This document shows, piece by piece, positions 26,605-35,761 of a stretch of 64,000 bases of DNA. Source of the DNA: Anaeromassilibacillus senegalensis (GTDB lineage Bacteria > Bacillota > Clostridia > Oscillospirales > Acutalibacteraceae); the NCBI RefSeq assembly GCF_001261775.1, contig NZ_LN868538.1, forward strand, positions 620,001-684,000, written 5' to 3'. Every line of letters starts with the position of its first letter. Position 1 is the first letter of the stretch. The notes below the pieces were generated by a model. The model was not told the origin of the DNA and did no database searches. It saw nothing but the letters and a program-made list of their open reading frames with translations. The position numbers were made by a program, and so were the translations under genes.

Positions 26605-27046
26605 CGTGCGGTTCCGTGCGGTCGCCGCAGGCGTGCCACAATCGCACCAGGGAGGAAACCAGCAGGATTCCCAACGCCAGCGCCCCGGCGATGCCCAGCG
26701 TGTGCAGACCGGTTTCCAAAAACATCTCCGTATTGCCCGCAATACAGTATTCCATGGAATAATAGATGCCGCCGCCCGGCACCATCGGCAGCAGGGCAAT
26801 CAACAGGTAGCCCGTCACCGGTACGCGATGGATGCGCGCCATGATTTCCGAATACAGCGTGATGACGACCGTCGCAAGAAAAAACTGCACGATGTCATTT
26901 TGCAGCGGACTCAGCAGCAGATAGACAAACCAGCCGATCGCGCCGCCCAGCGAGGTAAAAAAGATCAGCTTGCCGCGCATGTTGAACACCAGGCAGAAGG
27001 CCACGCAGGCGATAAACGCATATAAACAGGGCAGATACGCTTCCAT
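26600..27046 (-). CDS. Threonine/serine exporter, small subunit (ThrE C-terminal domain type)
   Basis: A 148-residue membrane protein with four to five hydrophobic segments (CLYAFIACVAFCLVFNM, LIFFTSLGGAIGWFVYLLLS, IVQFFLATVVITLYSEIMAR, ALALGILLVSSLVRLW) and the family motif LLIALLPMVPGGGIYYSMEY. It matches the ThrE_2/DUF3815 family, the C-terminal half of ThrE-type exporters made as a separate protein. Export of threonine and serine is known for C. glutamicum ThrE; here it is inferred. It starts three bases after its partner gene. Confidence 0.85.
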   Translation of the reverse strand: MEAYLPCLYAFIACVAFCLVFNMRGKLIFFTSLGGAIGWFVYLLLSPLQNDIVQFFLATVVITLYSEIMARIHRVPVTGYLLIALLPMVPGGGIYYSMEYCIAGNTEMFLETGLHTLGIAGALALGILLVSSLVRLWHACGDRTEPHA

Positions 27047-27049
27047 CCG

Positions 27050-27814
27050 CTACACCCCCCAGATCAGCCGGGGCGCGAGCAGCGCCACGCCAGCCCCGAT
27101 GGCGATGGCCGTCGCCACCAGCAGGGACTCCACAAAGCGGATCAGCCCCGCGATCAGGTCGCCCGCGATGACGTCGCGCATGAAGCTTGTAATGACAATG
27201 CCGGGCACCAGATTCATCAGCGCGCCGATGATAATTTTATCCGTATTGGCGCCAAAGCCAAATTGTACCGCCAGCAACGCCAGCGTCGCCGCCACACAGC
27301 TCGCGGCGATGTTCATAAAAAAGCTGTTGGTGGAAAAGCGGCCCATGAAATCGATCACCAGGCGGACCGCCGCGCCGCAGACCAGCGCACAGCAGGCGTC
27401 TGCAAAGCTGCCGCTGTAAAACAGCGTAAAGGAAAAGGCGATCAGCGCGTACGCCGCCACCTGCGTCCAGAATCCATAGGCGGGCCGTTGGTCGATGCTC
27501 CTGACCTCTTCCCGTACTGTCTGAAAGTCCGGCTTTTTATAGCAGACAACCCGGCAAAGGTCATTTGCGCGCTCCACCTTGTCCAGATTCGTCACGCGCG
27601 TATACAGGCGCTTAAAGCCGGTGATGGGCTTTCCCTGCCCGGTTTCCACCGTCGCAAAGATGCAGGTCGGGATTACAAATACATCCCCTGTTTCCACGCC
27701 GTATGCGCGGAAAATACGCCGCATGGAGTCCTCCACGCGGTAAATTTCCGCCCCATTGCTCAGGAGCAGGTAGCCCACCTCCATGGTGGTATTGACCAGC
27801 TCGTCGTAATTCAT
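27050..27814 (-). CDS. Threonine/serine exporter, large subunit (ThrE N-terminal domain type)
   Basis: A 254-residue ThrE/DUF1212 protein: an N-terminal soluble part with TTMEVGYLLLSNGAEIYRVE and GVETGDVFVIPTCIFATVE, then five membrane segments, including ALIAFSFTLFYSGSFADACC and the conserved IIIGALMNLVPGIVITSFMR DVIAGD region. It forms the exporter with the adjacent small subunit. The ATG at 27814 is the family start; the reading frame is open further upstream but without homology. Confidence 0.87.
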   Translation of the reverse strand: MNYDELVNTTMEVGYLLLSNGAEIYRVEDSMRRIFRAYGVETGDVFVIPTCIFATVETGQGKPITGFKRLYTRVTNLDKVERANDLCRVVCYKKPDFQTVREEVRSIDQRPAYGFWTQVAAYALIAFSFTLFYSGSFADACCALVCGAAVRLVIDFMGRFSTNSFFMNIAASCVAATLALLAVQFGFGANTDKIIIGALMNLVPGIVITSFMRDVIAGDLIAGLIRFVESLLVATAIAIGAGVALLAPRLIWGV

Positions 27815-27878
27815 AGGCACGCCCCCTGTTCGCTTTGATTCGAGTGCAGTATAGCACAAAACCGGCGCGGAAGAAAGA

Positions 27879-28919
27879 TTATCCTGTAAACGCATCCAGA
27901 TAGGCGCGGAAGGCGGACGGCAAAGCATACACCTCCAGCAGCTCGTTTCGGCCCGCCCAGGTGAAGCCGTCCGGCTTTTCCTTCAATTTTACCCAGTAAC
28001 CGGTCATATGCCATTCTACATGCGTAAAAATATGTTTCGCAGCGGGAAGCGGTTTTAACGCAAGCGGGCGAATCCCCCAATCCTGTAAAACCTCGCCCGC
28101 CCCCTCCGGGGAGAGGCGCCCTTCCGCAGACGGCAATTCCCACAGTCCGGCCAACAGGCCGCTGTCCTCACGCCGCCGGATGGCCAGTTCGCCGTTGTAC
28201 ACCAACAAAAAAACCGTTTTCTCTTCGATGCGGCGCGCTTTTTTCTTTGCCTTGACAGGCAGCTCCCGCGCGATCCCCAGTCGGTTCCCCTCACATAAGG
28301 CGGCCAGCGGGCAGACCAGGCAGCGCGGTTCCCCGCCCGGACCACAGACCGTCGCGCCCAGCTCCATCATAGCCTGATTGAAATCGCCCGGGCGATCCCG
28401 CGGGATCACCTCCCGGACCTGTTCTTCCACCGCGCGTTTGACCGCTGGCTCGCTGATATTGTCCCGCGACGCGGTCAGGCGCATCACCACACGCAGGACG
28501 TTGCCGTCCACCGCCGGGGCGGGGATCTGGAACGCGATGGAAGCCACCGCGCCCGCTGTGTACGGTCCGATTCCCGGGAGGCGCAGCAGTTCTTCATAGT
28601 CCGCGGGAAGTTCGCCGCCGTATTGTTCCACCAACACCTGCGCAGCCTTTTGCAAATTGCGTGCGCGGCTGTAATAGCCCAATCCCTCCCACAGTTTCAT
28701 CAGCTGCTGCTCCGGCGCGGCAGCCAGGGCCGCAACGCCAGGCAGCTCTTCCATAAAGCGTGCAAAGTACGGTTTGACCGCCTCTACACGCGTCTGTTGC
28801 AGCATGATTTCTGAAACCCACACGCGGTACGGCTCCGGCCGGTCCCGCCAGGGCAGGGAGCGGGCGTTCCGGCCGTACCAGTCCAGCAGAGGAGGAACCA
28901 TCTCCTTAAACGCGCTCAC
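27879..28919 (-). CDS. mutY: A/G-specific adenine DNA glycosylase
   Basis: A 346-residue base-excision repair enzyme that removes adenine opposite 8-oxoguanine. Seen: LPWRDRPEPYRVWVSEIMLQ with QTRVE (catalytic Glu region WVSEIMLQQT), helix-hairpin-helix LLRLPGIGPYTAGAVASIAF, catalytic Asp in AVDGNVLRVV, the [4Fe-4S] cysteines C-x6-C-x2-C-x5-C in CGPGGEPRCLVCPLAALC, and a C-terminal NUDIX-like domain. It starts with GTG at 28919, seven bases after GAGG, and overlaps the end of the amidohydrolase gene by four bases. Confidence 0.95.
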   Translation of the reverse strand: MSAFKEMVPPLLDWYGRNARSLPWRDRPEPYRVWVSEIMLQQTRVEAVKPYFARFMEELPGVAALAAAPEQQLMKLWEGLGYYSRARNLQKAAQVLVEQYGGELPADYEELLRLPGIGPYTAGAVASIAFQIPAPAVDGNVLRVVMRLTASRDNISEPAVKRAVEEQVREVIPRDRPGDFNQAMMELGATVCGPGGEPRCLVCPLAALCEGNRLGIARELPVKAKKKARRIEEKTVFLLVYNGELAIRRREDSGLLAGLWELPSAEGRLSPEGAGEVLQDWGIRPLALKPLPAAKHIFTHVEWHMTGYWVKLKEKPDGFTWAGRNELLEVYALPSAFRAYLDAFTG

Positions 28920-30511
28920 CGGCTTGCCTCGTAGACCGCCCTGCCGTCCTTTATGGTTGCCAGTACGCGGATGTCCCGGATCTCCATGGGATTGACTTGC
29001 AGCGGGTCGCGGTCCAGGATGACAAAGTCCGCCCGCTTGCCCGCCCGGATGGAGCCCTTTTCATCTTCTTCAAAATACTGGTAGGCCGCGTTGACCGTGA
29101 CCGCGCGGAGCGCCTCCAGCGGTGTGACGCACTCTTCGTCCCCCATCACCACGCCGTTTTTGCTGATGCGGTTGACCGCGCACCAAATCGTTTCCAGCAT
29201 ATTGGGTTGAATCACCGGCGTATCCTGATGGAAGGTATCGATCACGCCGCATTCTATGGCAAAACGTGCCGGGCTGATTTTCTTTGCCCGCACCTCCCCA
29301 AAGTTTTTCAAATGCACATCGCCCCAGTACCAGGTGTGCGCCACAAAGAACGAAGCAATCATGTGCAGCTTTGCCATCTCTTCGAGCTGGTCCGGGCGCA
29401 CCAGCTGTGCGTGAATCATCACTGGCCGGATTTGTTTCCCGGTTTGACTCTCCGCAAGGGCCTTTTTATATGCATCGATCATCTGCTGCGCCGCCGCGTC
29501 GCCGTTGCAGTGCACCAAAATCTGCATATTATCCCGCAGGGCTTCTTTCATGAATGATACAACCTGCGCGTCCTGATAAATGGGATACCCCGTGTATCCC
29601 GCTTCGCCGTTTTCATACGGCTGGGTCATCCAGGCGGTGCGGCCCTGCGGGGAACCATCCAGAAATATCTTATAGCCGCCGATCTTCAGGCGGTTGCGGT
29701 ACTGCTTACAATAGGATGGATTTTCAGCAGCCAACGCACGGTTGTCCTTTAAATCCGGATACGCAACCACGTCCGCTTTTAAACGGTTTTGATCAGAAAG
29801 GCCCTTCAGCATTTCCCACCGGGCGGGGATGGTCAAGCCGTCCTGCACGGTCGTGATGCCATTTTGCAAATAGATGTCCTGCGCCAGTTCCAATTGCCGC
29901 ATCAGCTGTTCCTGCGACGGCTGGGGAATTTTCGCTGTAAAAGAACTGAAGGCGGTCTCCTCCAGATAACCGTTCGGCGTTTTCCCATCCGCTTCTCTGC
30001 CGATCACGCCGCCCTCCGGGTTCGGCGTCTCCGCGTTGACACCCAGCTCTTTTAACGCCAGGGAGTTGACCACGCCCATGTGGCCAGAGGCATGCGTCAC
30101 CACTACAGGGAATTCGATCTGGTCGAGCAGCTGCCGATCCGGGTGGCGCTTTTCCGCCAGGAAATTGTTGTCGTAACCAAACGCAGTGACCCACTGCCCC
30201 GGCGCGGGTTTCGTCTTTTGAATAAACGCTTGCAGCTTTTGCACCATTTCCGCAAAGCTCTTCGCCCCGGTCAGATCGACGGAACCGAGCGTCTGCGCCA
30301 GCGCTGTGATGTGGCTGTGCGGGTCGATGAACGCCGGCAGCAAAACCGCTCCCTGTAAATCCACCTCTTCGGTTCCCGGCGGACAGCTTTGCAGCAGCGT
30401 TTCCCTCGCTCCCGTGGCGCGGATCACGCCGTCCTCCACCAAAACTGCCTCCGCGTAAAGCGGCTCCTCCATCGTGACGATGGTTCCACCGCTGTAAATG
30501 GTCATGCTCAT
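28916..30511 (-). CDS. Amidohydrolase family protein (YtcJ type)
   Basis: A 531-residue metal-dependent amidohydrolase. Seen: the first metal site LLPAFIDPHSHITALAQ, GHMGVVNSLALKELGV, ILVHCNGDAAAQQMIDAY, IHAQLVRPDQLEEMAKLHMI, HQDTPVIQPN and the C-terminal SIRAGKRADFVILDRDPLQV. This is the YtcJ/LAF3-like branch, with reported activity on N-acyl or formamide substrates; the substrate here is unknown. No signal peptide. The ATG at 30511 follows AGGG six bases upstream. It is translationally coupled to mutY by an ATGA-type overlap (GTGA). Confidence 0.87.
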   Translation of the reverse strand: MSMTIYSGGTIVTMEEPLYAEAVLVEDGVIRATGARETLLQSCPPGTEEVDLQGAVLLPAFIDPHSHITALAQTLGSVDLTGAKSFAEMVQKLQAFIQKTKPAPGQWVTAFGYDNNFLAEKRHPDRQLLDQIEFPVVVTHASGHMGVVNSLALKELGVNAETPNPEGGVIGREADGKTPNGYLEETAFSSFTAKIPQPSQEQLMRQLELAQDIYLQNGITTVQDGLTIPARWEMLKGLSDQNRLKADVVAYPDLKDNRALAAENPSYCKQYRNRLKIGGYKIFLDGSPQGRTAWMTQPYENGEAGYTGYPIYQDAQVVSFMKEALRDNMQILVHCNGDAAAQQMIDAYKKALAESQTGKQIRPVMIHAQLVRPDQLEEMAKLHMIASFFVAHTWYWGDVHLKNFGEVRAKKISPARFAIECGVIDTFHQDTPVIQPNMLETIWCAVNRISKNGVVMGDEECVTPLEALRAVTVNAAYQYFEEDEKGSIRAGKRADFVILDRDPLQVNPMEIRDIRVLATIKDGRAVYEASR

Positions 30512-30589
30512 CAGTATCCCTGCCTTTCGTTGACAATATCGATAGAGGCTGTATTACCATGGTCTGCACAAAGGATTGACAGGATAAGC

Positions 30590-30622
30590 GTGATTCCCCC
30601 CGCCGGCGGCGGGGGGAATCAC
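30590..30622. other. Perfect 15-bp hairpin between operons
   Basis: Two 15-base arms (30590-30604, 30608-30622) rich in C and G meet around GGC. No T run follows on either strand. It may stop transcripts coming from the DUF6320 operon before the amidohydrolase gene, or be an intergenic palindrome. Confidence 0.5.
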
Positions 30623-30707
30623 GAAATTCAGCCATTCTTTGTATATCAGTTGTGAGACAGCCCCGGGTTCCCTTTTATTGTGTACGCTTTTTCTGTGAAT
30701 ATCGGTT

Positions 30708-31379
30708 TTACAGGTGCAAACGCCGCTTTAATTCCTGCAGCATGTTGCCGCCCTCAAACACCATCAACGCCACCAGGGAGATCAGGCTGCCCGCCACACA
30801 GATCAGCGACGGATAGACCACCTGCAACATCCCCTTCACATAAAAAATAATGGGAATGACGCCGAAGAGGGCGGCGATGATCGTATAAATGATAAAGCTG
30901 CCGAGGTTAAGCTTGAACACGCGCGCCGTGATGGACAGCACCAGCAGCGCCACCACACACGCGATGGGAAACACATAGTCCAGCGACCAGCCGTGCCAGC
31001 CCGTAAAATAGTCCCAGAGCACCGTCAGCACGCAGAGCAGCACCACCTGGTACAGCACGCTTTTGGGGATATTGTTCCGTTTGCGGACCGCTACGGCCAG
31101 GCTGAGCCACATACAGGCCAATCCCGCCAGCACAAAGAGGCTCCACCAGCCGTGCTGCGGTAAAATTAGGTTGATTGTCACGCAGACGATCGCCGCCACG
31201 GCGGAAATCAGAATCAGAATTTTAAAAAACAGGCTGTGCTTATGCAGCACCGTCGGTATCTGCGGAAAAATCTCCCCGCGCGGGTCCGGCACGCCGTCTT
31301 CCCGCAGAGGCCCCTGGCACAGTGGGCATTCCGGGGTGCTGCCCGTTATTTTCACCTTACACTTGTCGCATGTTTTCAT
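30708..31379 (-). CDS. DUF6320-like zinc-ribbon membrane protein
   Basis: A 223-residue protein with an N-terminal zinc ribbon (CDKCKVKITGSTPECPLCQG, two CxxC pairs) and about six membrane segments starting near residue 50 (FFKILILISAVAAIVCVTIN, WSLFVLAGLACMWLSLAVAV, VLYQVVLLCVLTVLWDYF and others). It resembles the DUF6320 family. The start ATG at 31379 overlaps the acyltransferase stop by four bases (ATGA). It is last in a three-gene operon with an acyltransferase and an alpha/beta hydrolase, so a role in the same lipid or ester modification is plausible but unproven. Confidence 0.75.
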   Translation of the reverse strand: MKTCDKCKVKITGSTPECPLCQGPLREDGVPDPRGEIFPQIPTVLHKHSLFFKILILISAVAAIVCVTINLILPQHGWWSLFVLAGLACMWLSLAVAVRKRNNIPKSVLYQVVLLCVLTVLWDYFTGWHGWSLDYVFPIACVVALLVLSITARVFKLNLGSFIIYTIIAALFGVIPIIFYVKGMLQVVYPSLICVAGSLISLVALMVFEGGNMLQELKRRLHL

Positions 31380-32659
31380 TCCGGCACCCCCTCTTCGTCC
31401 GGCAGGCGGCTGGCCGTGATCTCCACGGGAATCCCCATGCCCGTCAGCGCCCGGAAGAAATGCTTTTGAATATCTGTGCTGACCAGCGGCGTTGTAAAGC
31501 TGATGGTCAGGTTGTCTCCAAAGGAACACATACAGATCTGCAGGCGGTCCGTACTGACAAACACGTCGAACAGGCGGATATATTCCGCCAGCTCCGGCGG
31601 CATCTGGATTTTCCCCACGTTGGAGATGGCGGCGGTCTCCTTCTTTTCCGCCAGCTCATAACCGATGCGCATGCCGAAGTCTTTGACGACCAGCGGCGCA
31701 ATGCGGGCAACCGGGTTAAAATCGTATTTGACAAACTGGCAGAGGCGCGCCTCCATTTTATCCTGCGTCAGCTCCCGCTCAAAATCGCGGTTCAGGCTTT
31801 GGATCACATCTTCCAGCCGGTTTGACTGCTTTTTAAAATTGTAGCGCACCTGCATGATGCTGAAAAAGTTGCGTGCGCTCTCCGAAGGGAAGTAGTTGCG
31901 CAGGTTGATTGGCACCGCCAACACAACCGGACGCTTTTTATACCGCACCATCATCTCCTGCTCGATGGCGCACATCAGCAGAGCCGCGCACAGCACAGTG
32001 AGCGTTGTCCCATACTCGTGCGCCTTTTGCAGGACCGCCTTCACCGGGACTACGCCTTCGATGACACGGACACGGCTTTCCGGCACGCGCGGGCCGCGCA
32101 GATGATAGGCGTTCGGCGCTTTCTCCGGCGCCTTTCTTTTTCTCGTATAATATTTTTGAAAGCTGTTGTTCATTTTCTCCGTAGCGGACGCGTCATAGTC
32201 CATCACAGGCGCGTTTTCCGCAAACCGGTCCGCATGCCGGATCAGCAGATAATGATACACCAGCACGCGCAGGAACTGCAGCGCACCCGTGCCGTCGGTC
32301 AATGCGTGGTAAATTTCCACGTTGATCCGGCAGCGGTAATAGGTCACGTTGAACAGCAGCCCCTTCCGGTTCTGATCGTAAATCGGACTGCACAGAGGGC
32401 GGGTTTCCTCCTGTACCTCCGGCCGTTCCACACTGTCCTCCAGGTAATACCAAAACATCCCCCGTCGCAGCACACAGCGGTACCCGGGAAAGACCTCCAT
32501 CGCACGGTCCAGCGCCTGCTGCAACGCCTGCGGGTCCACAGGCTCCAAAAGCTCGCAGGAAAAACGGAACACTTTTGCGTCCGCTTTGGTGCTGGTGCAC
32601 GGAAAAATCTTTGCCGCGTTGTCCAGCCGTCTCCATTCGGCAGATTTTTTCGGTTTCAC
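31376..32659 (-). CDS. Alcohol acetyltransferase / condensation-fold acyltransferase
   Basis: A 427-residue protein of the CoA-dependent acyltransferase superfamily. The HxxxDG active-site motif is seen in INVEIYHALTDGTGALQFLR; a second conserved segment is VPINLRNYFPSESARNFFSI and the C-terminal part has ISFTTPLVSTDIQ. It resembles the alcohol acetyltransferase/PapA5-like group (COG4908) rather than an NRPS condensation domain, since no carrier or adenylation domain is near. It probably transfers an acyl group to a hydroxyl. It overlaps both neighbours by four bases, showing tight co-translation. Confidence 0.8.
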   Translation of the reverse strand: MKPKKSAEWRRLDNAAKIFPCTSTKADAKVFRFSCELLEPVDPQALQQALDRAMEVFPGYRCVLRRGMFWYYLEDSVERPEVQEETRPLCSPIYDQNRKGLLFNVTYYRCRINVEIYHALTDGTGALQFLRVLVYHYLLIRHADRFAENAPVMDYDASATEKMNNSFQKYYTRKRKAPEKAPNAYHLRGPRVPESRVRVIEGVVPVKAVLQKAHEYGTTLTVLCAALLMCAIEQEMMVRYKKRPVVLAVPINLRNYFPSESARNFFSIMQVRYNFKKQSNRLEDVIQSLNRDFERELTQDKMEARLCQFVKYDFNPVARIAPLVVKDFGMRIGYELAEKKETAAISNVGKIQMPPELAEYIRLFDVFVSTDRLQICMCSFGDNLTISFTTPLVSTDIQKHFFRALTGMGIPVEITASRLPDEEGVPE

Positions 32660-33591
32660 GGTTGCGGCACCTCACTTAAAAAGCGATTGATGAGTTCATA
32701 GCATTCCTTGACCTGTGGAAAACTCGGCGGCAGGGAAAAGAAGCCGTGCAGCGCATCCTCGATGCGGTGCAGCTCCACCCGGTTTCCGAATTTTTCCATC
32801 TTGCGTGCGTACTCCTCGCCCTCGTCGCGCAAGGGGTCGTACTCCGCCGTAATCAGCAGCGTGTCCGGCTGGTTGGACAGGTCCTTCGCCAGCAGGGGCG
32901 CAAAATAGGGGTTGTGCAGATCCTCCGGCCCGCTCATATACAAATCCATATAATCGCAGATACGCTTGGAGGTCAACAGGTAATCCGTCCCGTTGTCCCG
33001 GATAGAATCGAAGAGCGAACGCTCCGAGTGGTCGTTATAGGTAGCGGGATAGATCAAAATCTGTTTGCCGGGTAGAAACTCGCCCCGGTCCCGCGCCATC
33101 AGGGAAACCACGGCGGCCAGATTGGCCCCCGCGCTGTCCCCAATCAGGGTGATATCGTTCGCGGGCGTATCCAGCAGCGCCGTGTCCAGAAAGATTTCGC
33201 GCGCGACGGCGTAGCAATCCTCCGGCGCGGCGGGAAATTTGTGTTCCGGCGCAAGCTGATAATCCACAGAGACGACCAAACGCCCCGTCAGGCGGGCCAT
33301 GTTGGCGCATACCTTGTTGTAGGAATCGATATTCCCCAGCACCCAGCCGCCCCCGTGGAAAAAGAGCAGAATCGCGTGGCTTTCCGCCGCCTCCGGCGGA
33401 GAAAAGATACGCACGGGAATCTCGTGGTCTCCGCAGGACACCTTGTGATCCCAGGTTTTGTAAAAGGGCTTTAAGTAATGGTAGTGCGTCACGTTGACCA
33501 CCTGACGCTCCCACCAGTAGTTTTTCTTAATATCAATATCGGGGTAAGACAGGGCCTTCAGGGCCGCCATCATCAATTTGTTGATCGCCAT
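32656..33591 (-). CDS. Alpha/beta hydrolase of the hormone-sensitive lipase family
   Basis: A 311-residue esterase. Seen: the oxyanion motif LLFFHGGGWVLGNIDSYNKV, VVSVDYQLAPEHKFPAAPED, nucleophile elbow LIGDSAGANLAAVV (Ser), the acid in TAEYDPLRDEGEEYAR and the His in IEDALHGFFSLPPSFPQ. All catalytic residues are present. It is first of a three-gene operon with the acyltransferase and DUF6320-like protein, starting four bases before... the DEAD-box helicase gene ends upstream at 33595. It may release or remodel the ester made by its partner. Confidence 0.85.
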   Translation of the reverse strand: MAINKLMMAALKALSYPDIDIKKNYWWERQVVNVTHYHYLKPFYKTWDHKVSCGDHEIPVRIFSPPEAAESHAILLFFHGGGWVLGNIDSYNKVCANMARLTGRLVVSVDYQLAPEHKFPAAPEDCYAVAREIFLDTALLDTPANDITLIGDSAGANLAAVVSLMARDRGEFLPGKQILIYPATYNDHSERSLFDSIRDNGTDYLLTSKRICDYMDLYMSGPEDLHNPYFAPLLAKDLSNQPDTLLITAEYDPLRDEGEEYARKMEKFGNRVELHRIEDALHGFFSLPPSFPQVKECYELINRFLSEVPQP

Positions 33592-33594
33592 GGA

Positions 33595-35223
33595 TCATCC
33601 CCTGCGTCCAAAGCGCGTCTGTCCCAGCGGCTGGTCGACCGGACGCTTGCGCGCGGGCTCCGCCTTGCGGATGGGTTCCAGTTTTTGCATGGGTTTCGCA
33701 TCCCGTTTCTGCATCCCGCGTCCGCCCGGGACCGGGTCCCTTCTCTGGCGCGGCTTTTTGCCGCCCTCCGTTTTGCCGTAGAGCGTCGGGCGCTGCTCCG
33801 GCAACAGGTCGTGCAGGGACGGAAACTCCGTCATCGGCGTTGTTTTTTCCGGCTGCGGAGCGGGTGTACGCACCGGCTGCTTCTGCGGAAGCTTTGGCGC
33901 GGCGGGTTTTGCCGCCTTTTGCGGCCGGTTTTTCTGCGGGGCCGGCTTCGGCCCGGCGAGTTTGGGCGTCTCCGCCTTCTTTTTGGGCTCCTGCTTCCTC
34001 TGCGGGGCCGGCTGGGTCTTTTGCGCCGCCGGCTGCTGCGGGCGCTGGCCGCGGTTGCGGCGCAGCTCGGATTTCGGCGTCGGCACCGTGATCAGCATCG
34101 GATACGGGTGGTCAGTCACCACGGGGACATCCTTGCCGATCAGCTTGACGATGCGGGCAAAGTCGGCCTTCTCGTTGATATCGCAGAAGGAAACCGCGAT
34201 GCCGGAAAGCCCCGCGCGGCCGGTCCGGCCGATGCGGTGTACATACGTCTCCGGTACCTCCGGAATATCGTAATTGATTACATGGGAAAGCTCGTCGATG
34301 TCGATGCCGCGCGCGGCGATATCCGTCGCCACCAGCACGCGCGTCACATGCTTTTTAAAGTCCCCCAGCGCCTTCTGGCGCGCGTTCTGGGACTTATCAC
34401 CGTGAATCGCCGCGGCGCTGATCTTCGCACGGGTCAATTCCCGCACCACGCGGTCCGCTCCATGCTTGGTGCGGGTAAAGATCAGCGCGGAGGTGATCTC
34501 CGGATTTTGCAGCAAATGGATCAACAGCTTCCGCTTATTCTCTTTGTCTACGAAATAGACGCTCTGATCGATGGCCTCCACCGTAGTGGCGGGCGGCGTC
34601 ACCGTGATTTTTTCCGGCTGGTACAGGATCGTATCCACCAGCTCGCTGATCTCCGGCGGCATGGTTGCGGAGAATAAAAGCGTCTGCCTCTTTTGCGGCA
34701 GCTTTGCAATGACCTTCTTCACGTCGTTGATGAAGCCCATGTCCAGCATGCGGTCCGCCTCGTCCAACACAAAAATCTGGACGTCCTGCAACTTGATGAA
34801 CCCCTGGTTGATCAGGTCGTTCAGCCGGCCCGGCGTGGCGACCAAAATGTCGACACCGCGCTTGAGCTGCTGCACCTGCGCGTTCTGCGGCACGCCGCCG
34901 AAGATCACACAGGATTTCAGGGAAAGATAGCGTCCGTAAGCCGTAAAGCTCTCGTAAATCTGCAGCGCCAGCTCCCGGGTGGGCGTGAGGATCAGGGAGC
35001 GGATTTTCTTTGGCTGCGCAGCGCCCTGTTCAGTCAGGCGCTGCAAGATCGGCACAGCGAAAGCCGCTGTCTTTCCCGTGCCCGTCTGGGCACAGCCCAG
35101 AAGATCTTTTCCCCGCAGCACCGGGGGAATCGCCTGCTCCTGAATCGGCGTCGGCGATGCATAGCCCTCTTTCTTCAGGGCGTTCAAAATGGATGGGATC
35201 ATGCCAAGTTCTTGAAATGTCAT
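33595..35223 (-). CDS. DEAD-box RNA helicase (RhlE/CshA-like)
   Basis: A 542-residue ATP-dependent RNA helicase with all core motifs: Q motif at [13 protein letters not shown], motif [12 protein letters not shown], Ia [52 protein letters not shown] and [12 protein letters not shown]. The last 170 residues are a low-complexity tail rich in Pro, Gln, Lys and Ala, as in cold-shock helicases, likely for RNA binding. The start ATG at 35223 ([20 protein letters not shown]) is the family start. It acts in ribosome assembly or mRNA decay. Confidence 0.93.
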   Translation of the reverse strand: MTFQELGMIPSILNALKKEGYASPTPIQEQAIPPVLRGKDLLGCAQTGTGKTAAFAVPILQRLTEQGAAQPKKIRSLILTPTRELALQIYESFTAYGRYLSLKSCVIFGGVPQNAQVQQLKRGVDILVATPGRLNDLINQGFIKLQDVQIFVLDEADRMLDMGFINDVKKVIAKLPQKRQTLLFSATMPPEISELVDTILYQPEKITVTPPATTVEAIDQSVYFVDKENKRKLLIHLLQNPEITSALIFTRTKHGADRVVRELTRAKISAAAIHGDKSQNARQKALGDFKKHVTRVLVATDIAARGIDIDELSHVINYDIPEVPETYVHRIGRTGRAGLSGIAVSFCDINEKADFARIVKLIGKDVPVVTDHPYPMLITVPTPKSELRRNRGQRPQQPAAQKTQPAPQRKQEPKKKAETPKLAGPKPAPQKNRPQKAAKPAAPKLPQKQPVRTPAPQPEKTTPMTEFPSLHDLLPEQRPTLYGKTEGGKKPRQRRDPVPGGRGMQKRDAKPMQKLEPIRKAEPARKRPVDQPLGQTRFGRRG

Positions 35224-35446
35224 ACTGTTTCCTTTTCTATATTTAATGGGCGCGCCCTTGGACACGCCTGAAAACGGAATCCTGGCGCGGCGCTTTCCCT
35301 GTTAAATGGAAAACCCGTGCCCGGGGACAGTATCATACCGCCCTTTGGGGTTCCGCAGACCTGCTGTACATACGGACGATCGTCCGTTTTGTTTATTATA
35401 GCGCATAACCGAAAAATATTCCACTGTATTCTATCTTGTCCCTGTT

Positions 35447-35680
35447 TTATCGTAAAAAATAGCTGATCCCGAAGAAACTTCCGCGCGAAACAATTAGGAA
35501 AGCCACAGCAATCCATTTTTTGTTGCGCGTGGATATTTTGAGATTTTCTATAAACCATGGGCGTAATAAAAAATAGCTGATTCCGAAGAAACCTCCGCGC
35601 GGAACAACAGGAAAGTCACAGCCGTTCATTTTTTGTTGCGTTTAGAAGTGGAAAATCTCGCGATTTTCTTAATGCAATAA
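35447..35680. repeat. Diverged tandem direct repeat
   Basis: Two copies of about 110 bases, offset by 114, start with AAAAAATAGCTGAT (at 35454 and 35568) and share GAAGAAAC-TCCGCGCG and CATTTTTTGTTGCG. A third start of AAAAAATA at 35680 leads into a small AAATACGG/CCGTATTT hairpin. The copies have drifted, so this is an old duplication. The 526-base gap 35224-35749 shows no convincing gene. Confidence 0.75.
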
Positions 35681-35761
35681 AAAATACGGCCCGTATTTCC
35701 TATACGGGGGCGTTTATGTTATACTGATTAAAAAATTGATGGACAAGGAATGAAGCGGAGC

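Noticed and set aside
31376..32659. Nonribosomal peptide condensation domain
   Set aside because: The HxxxDG fold is shared, but no adenylation or carrier domain is nearby and the length fits stand-alone acyltransferases.
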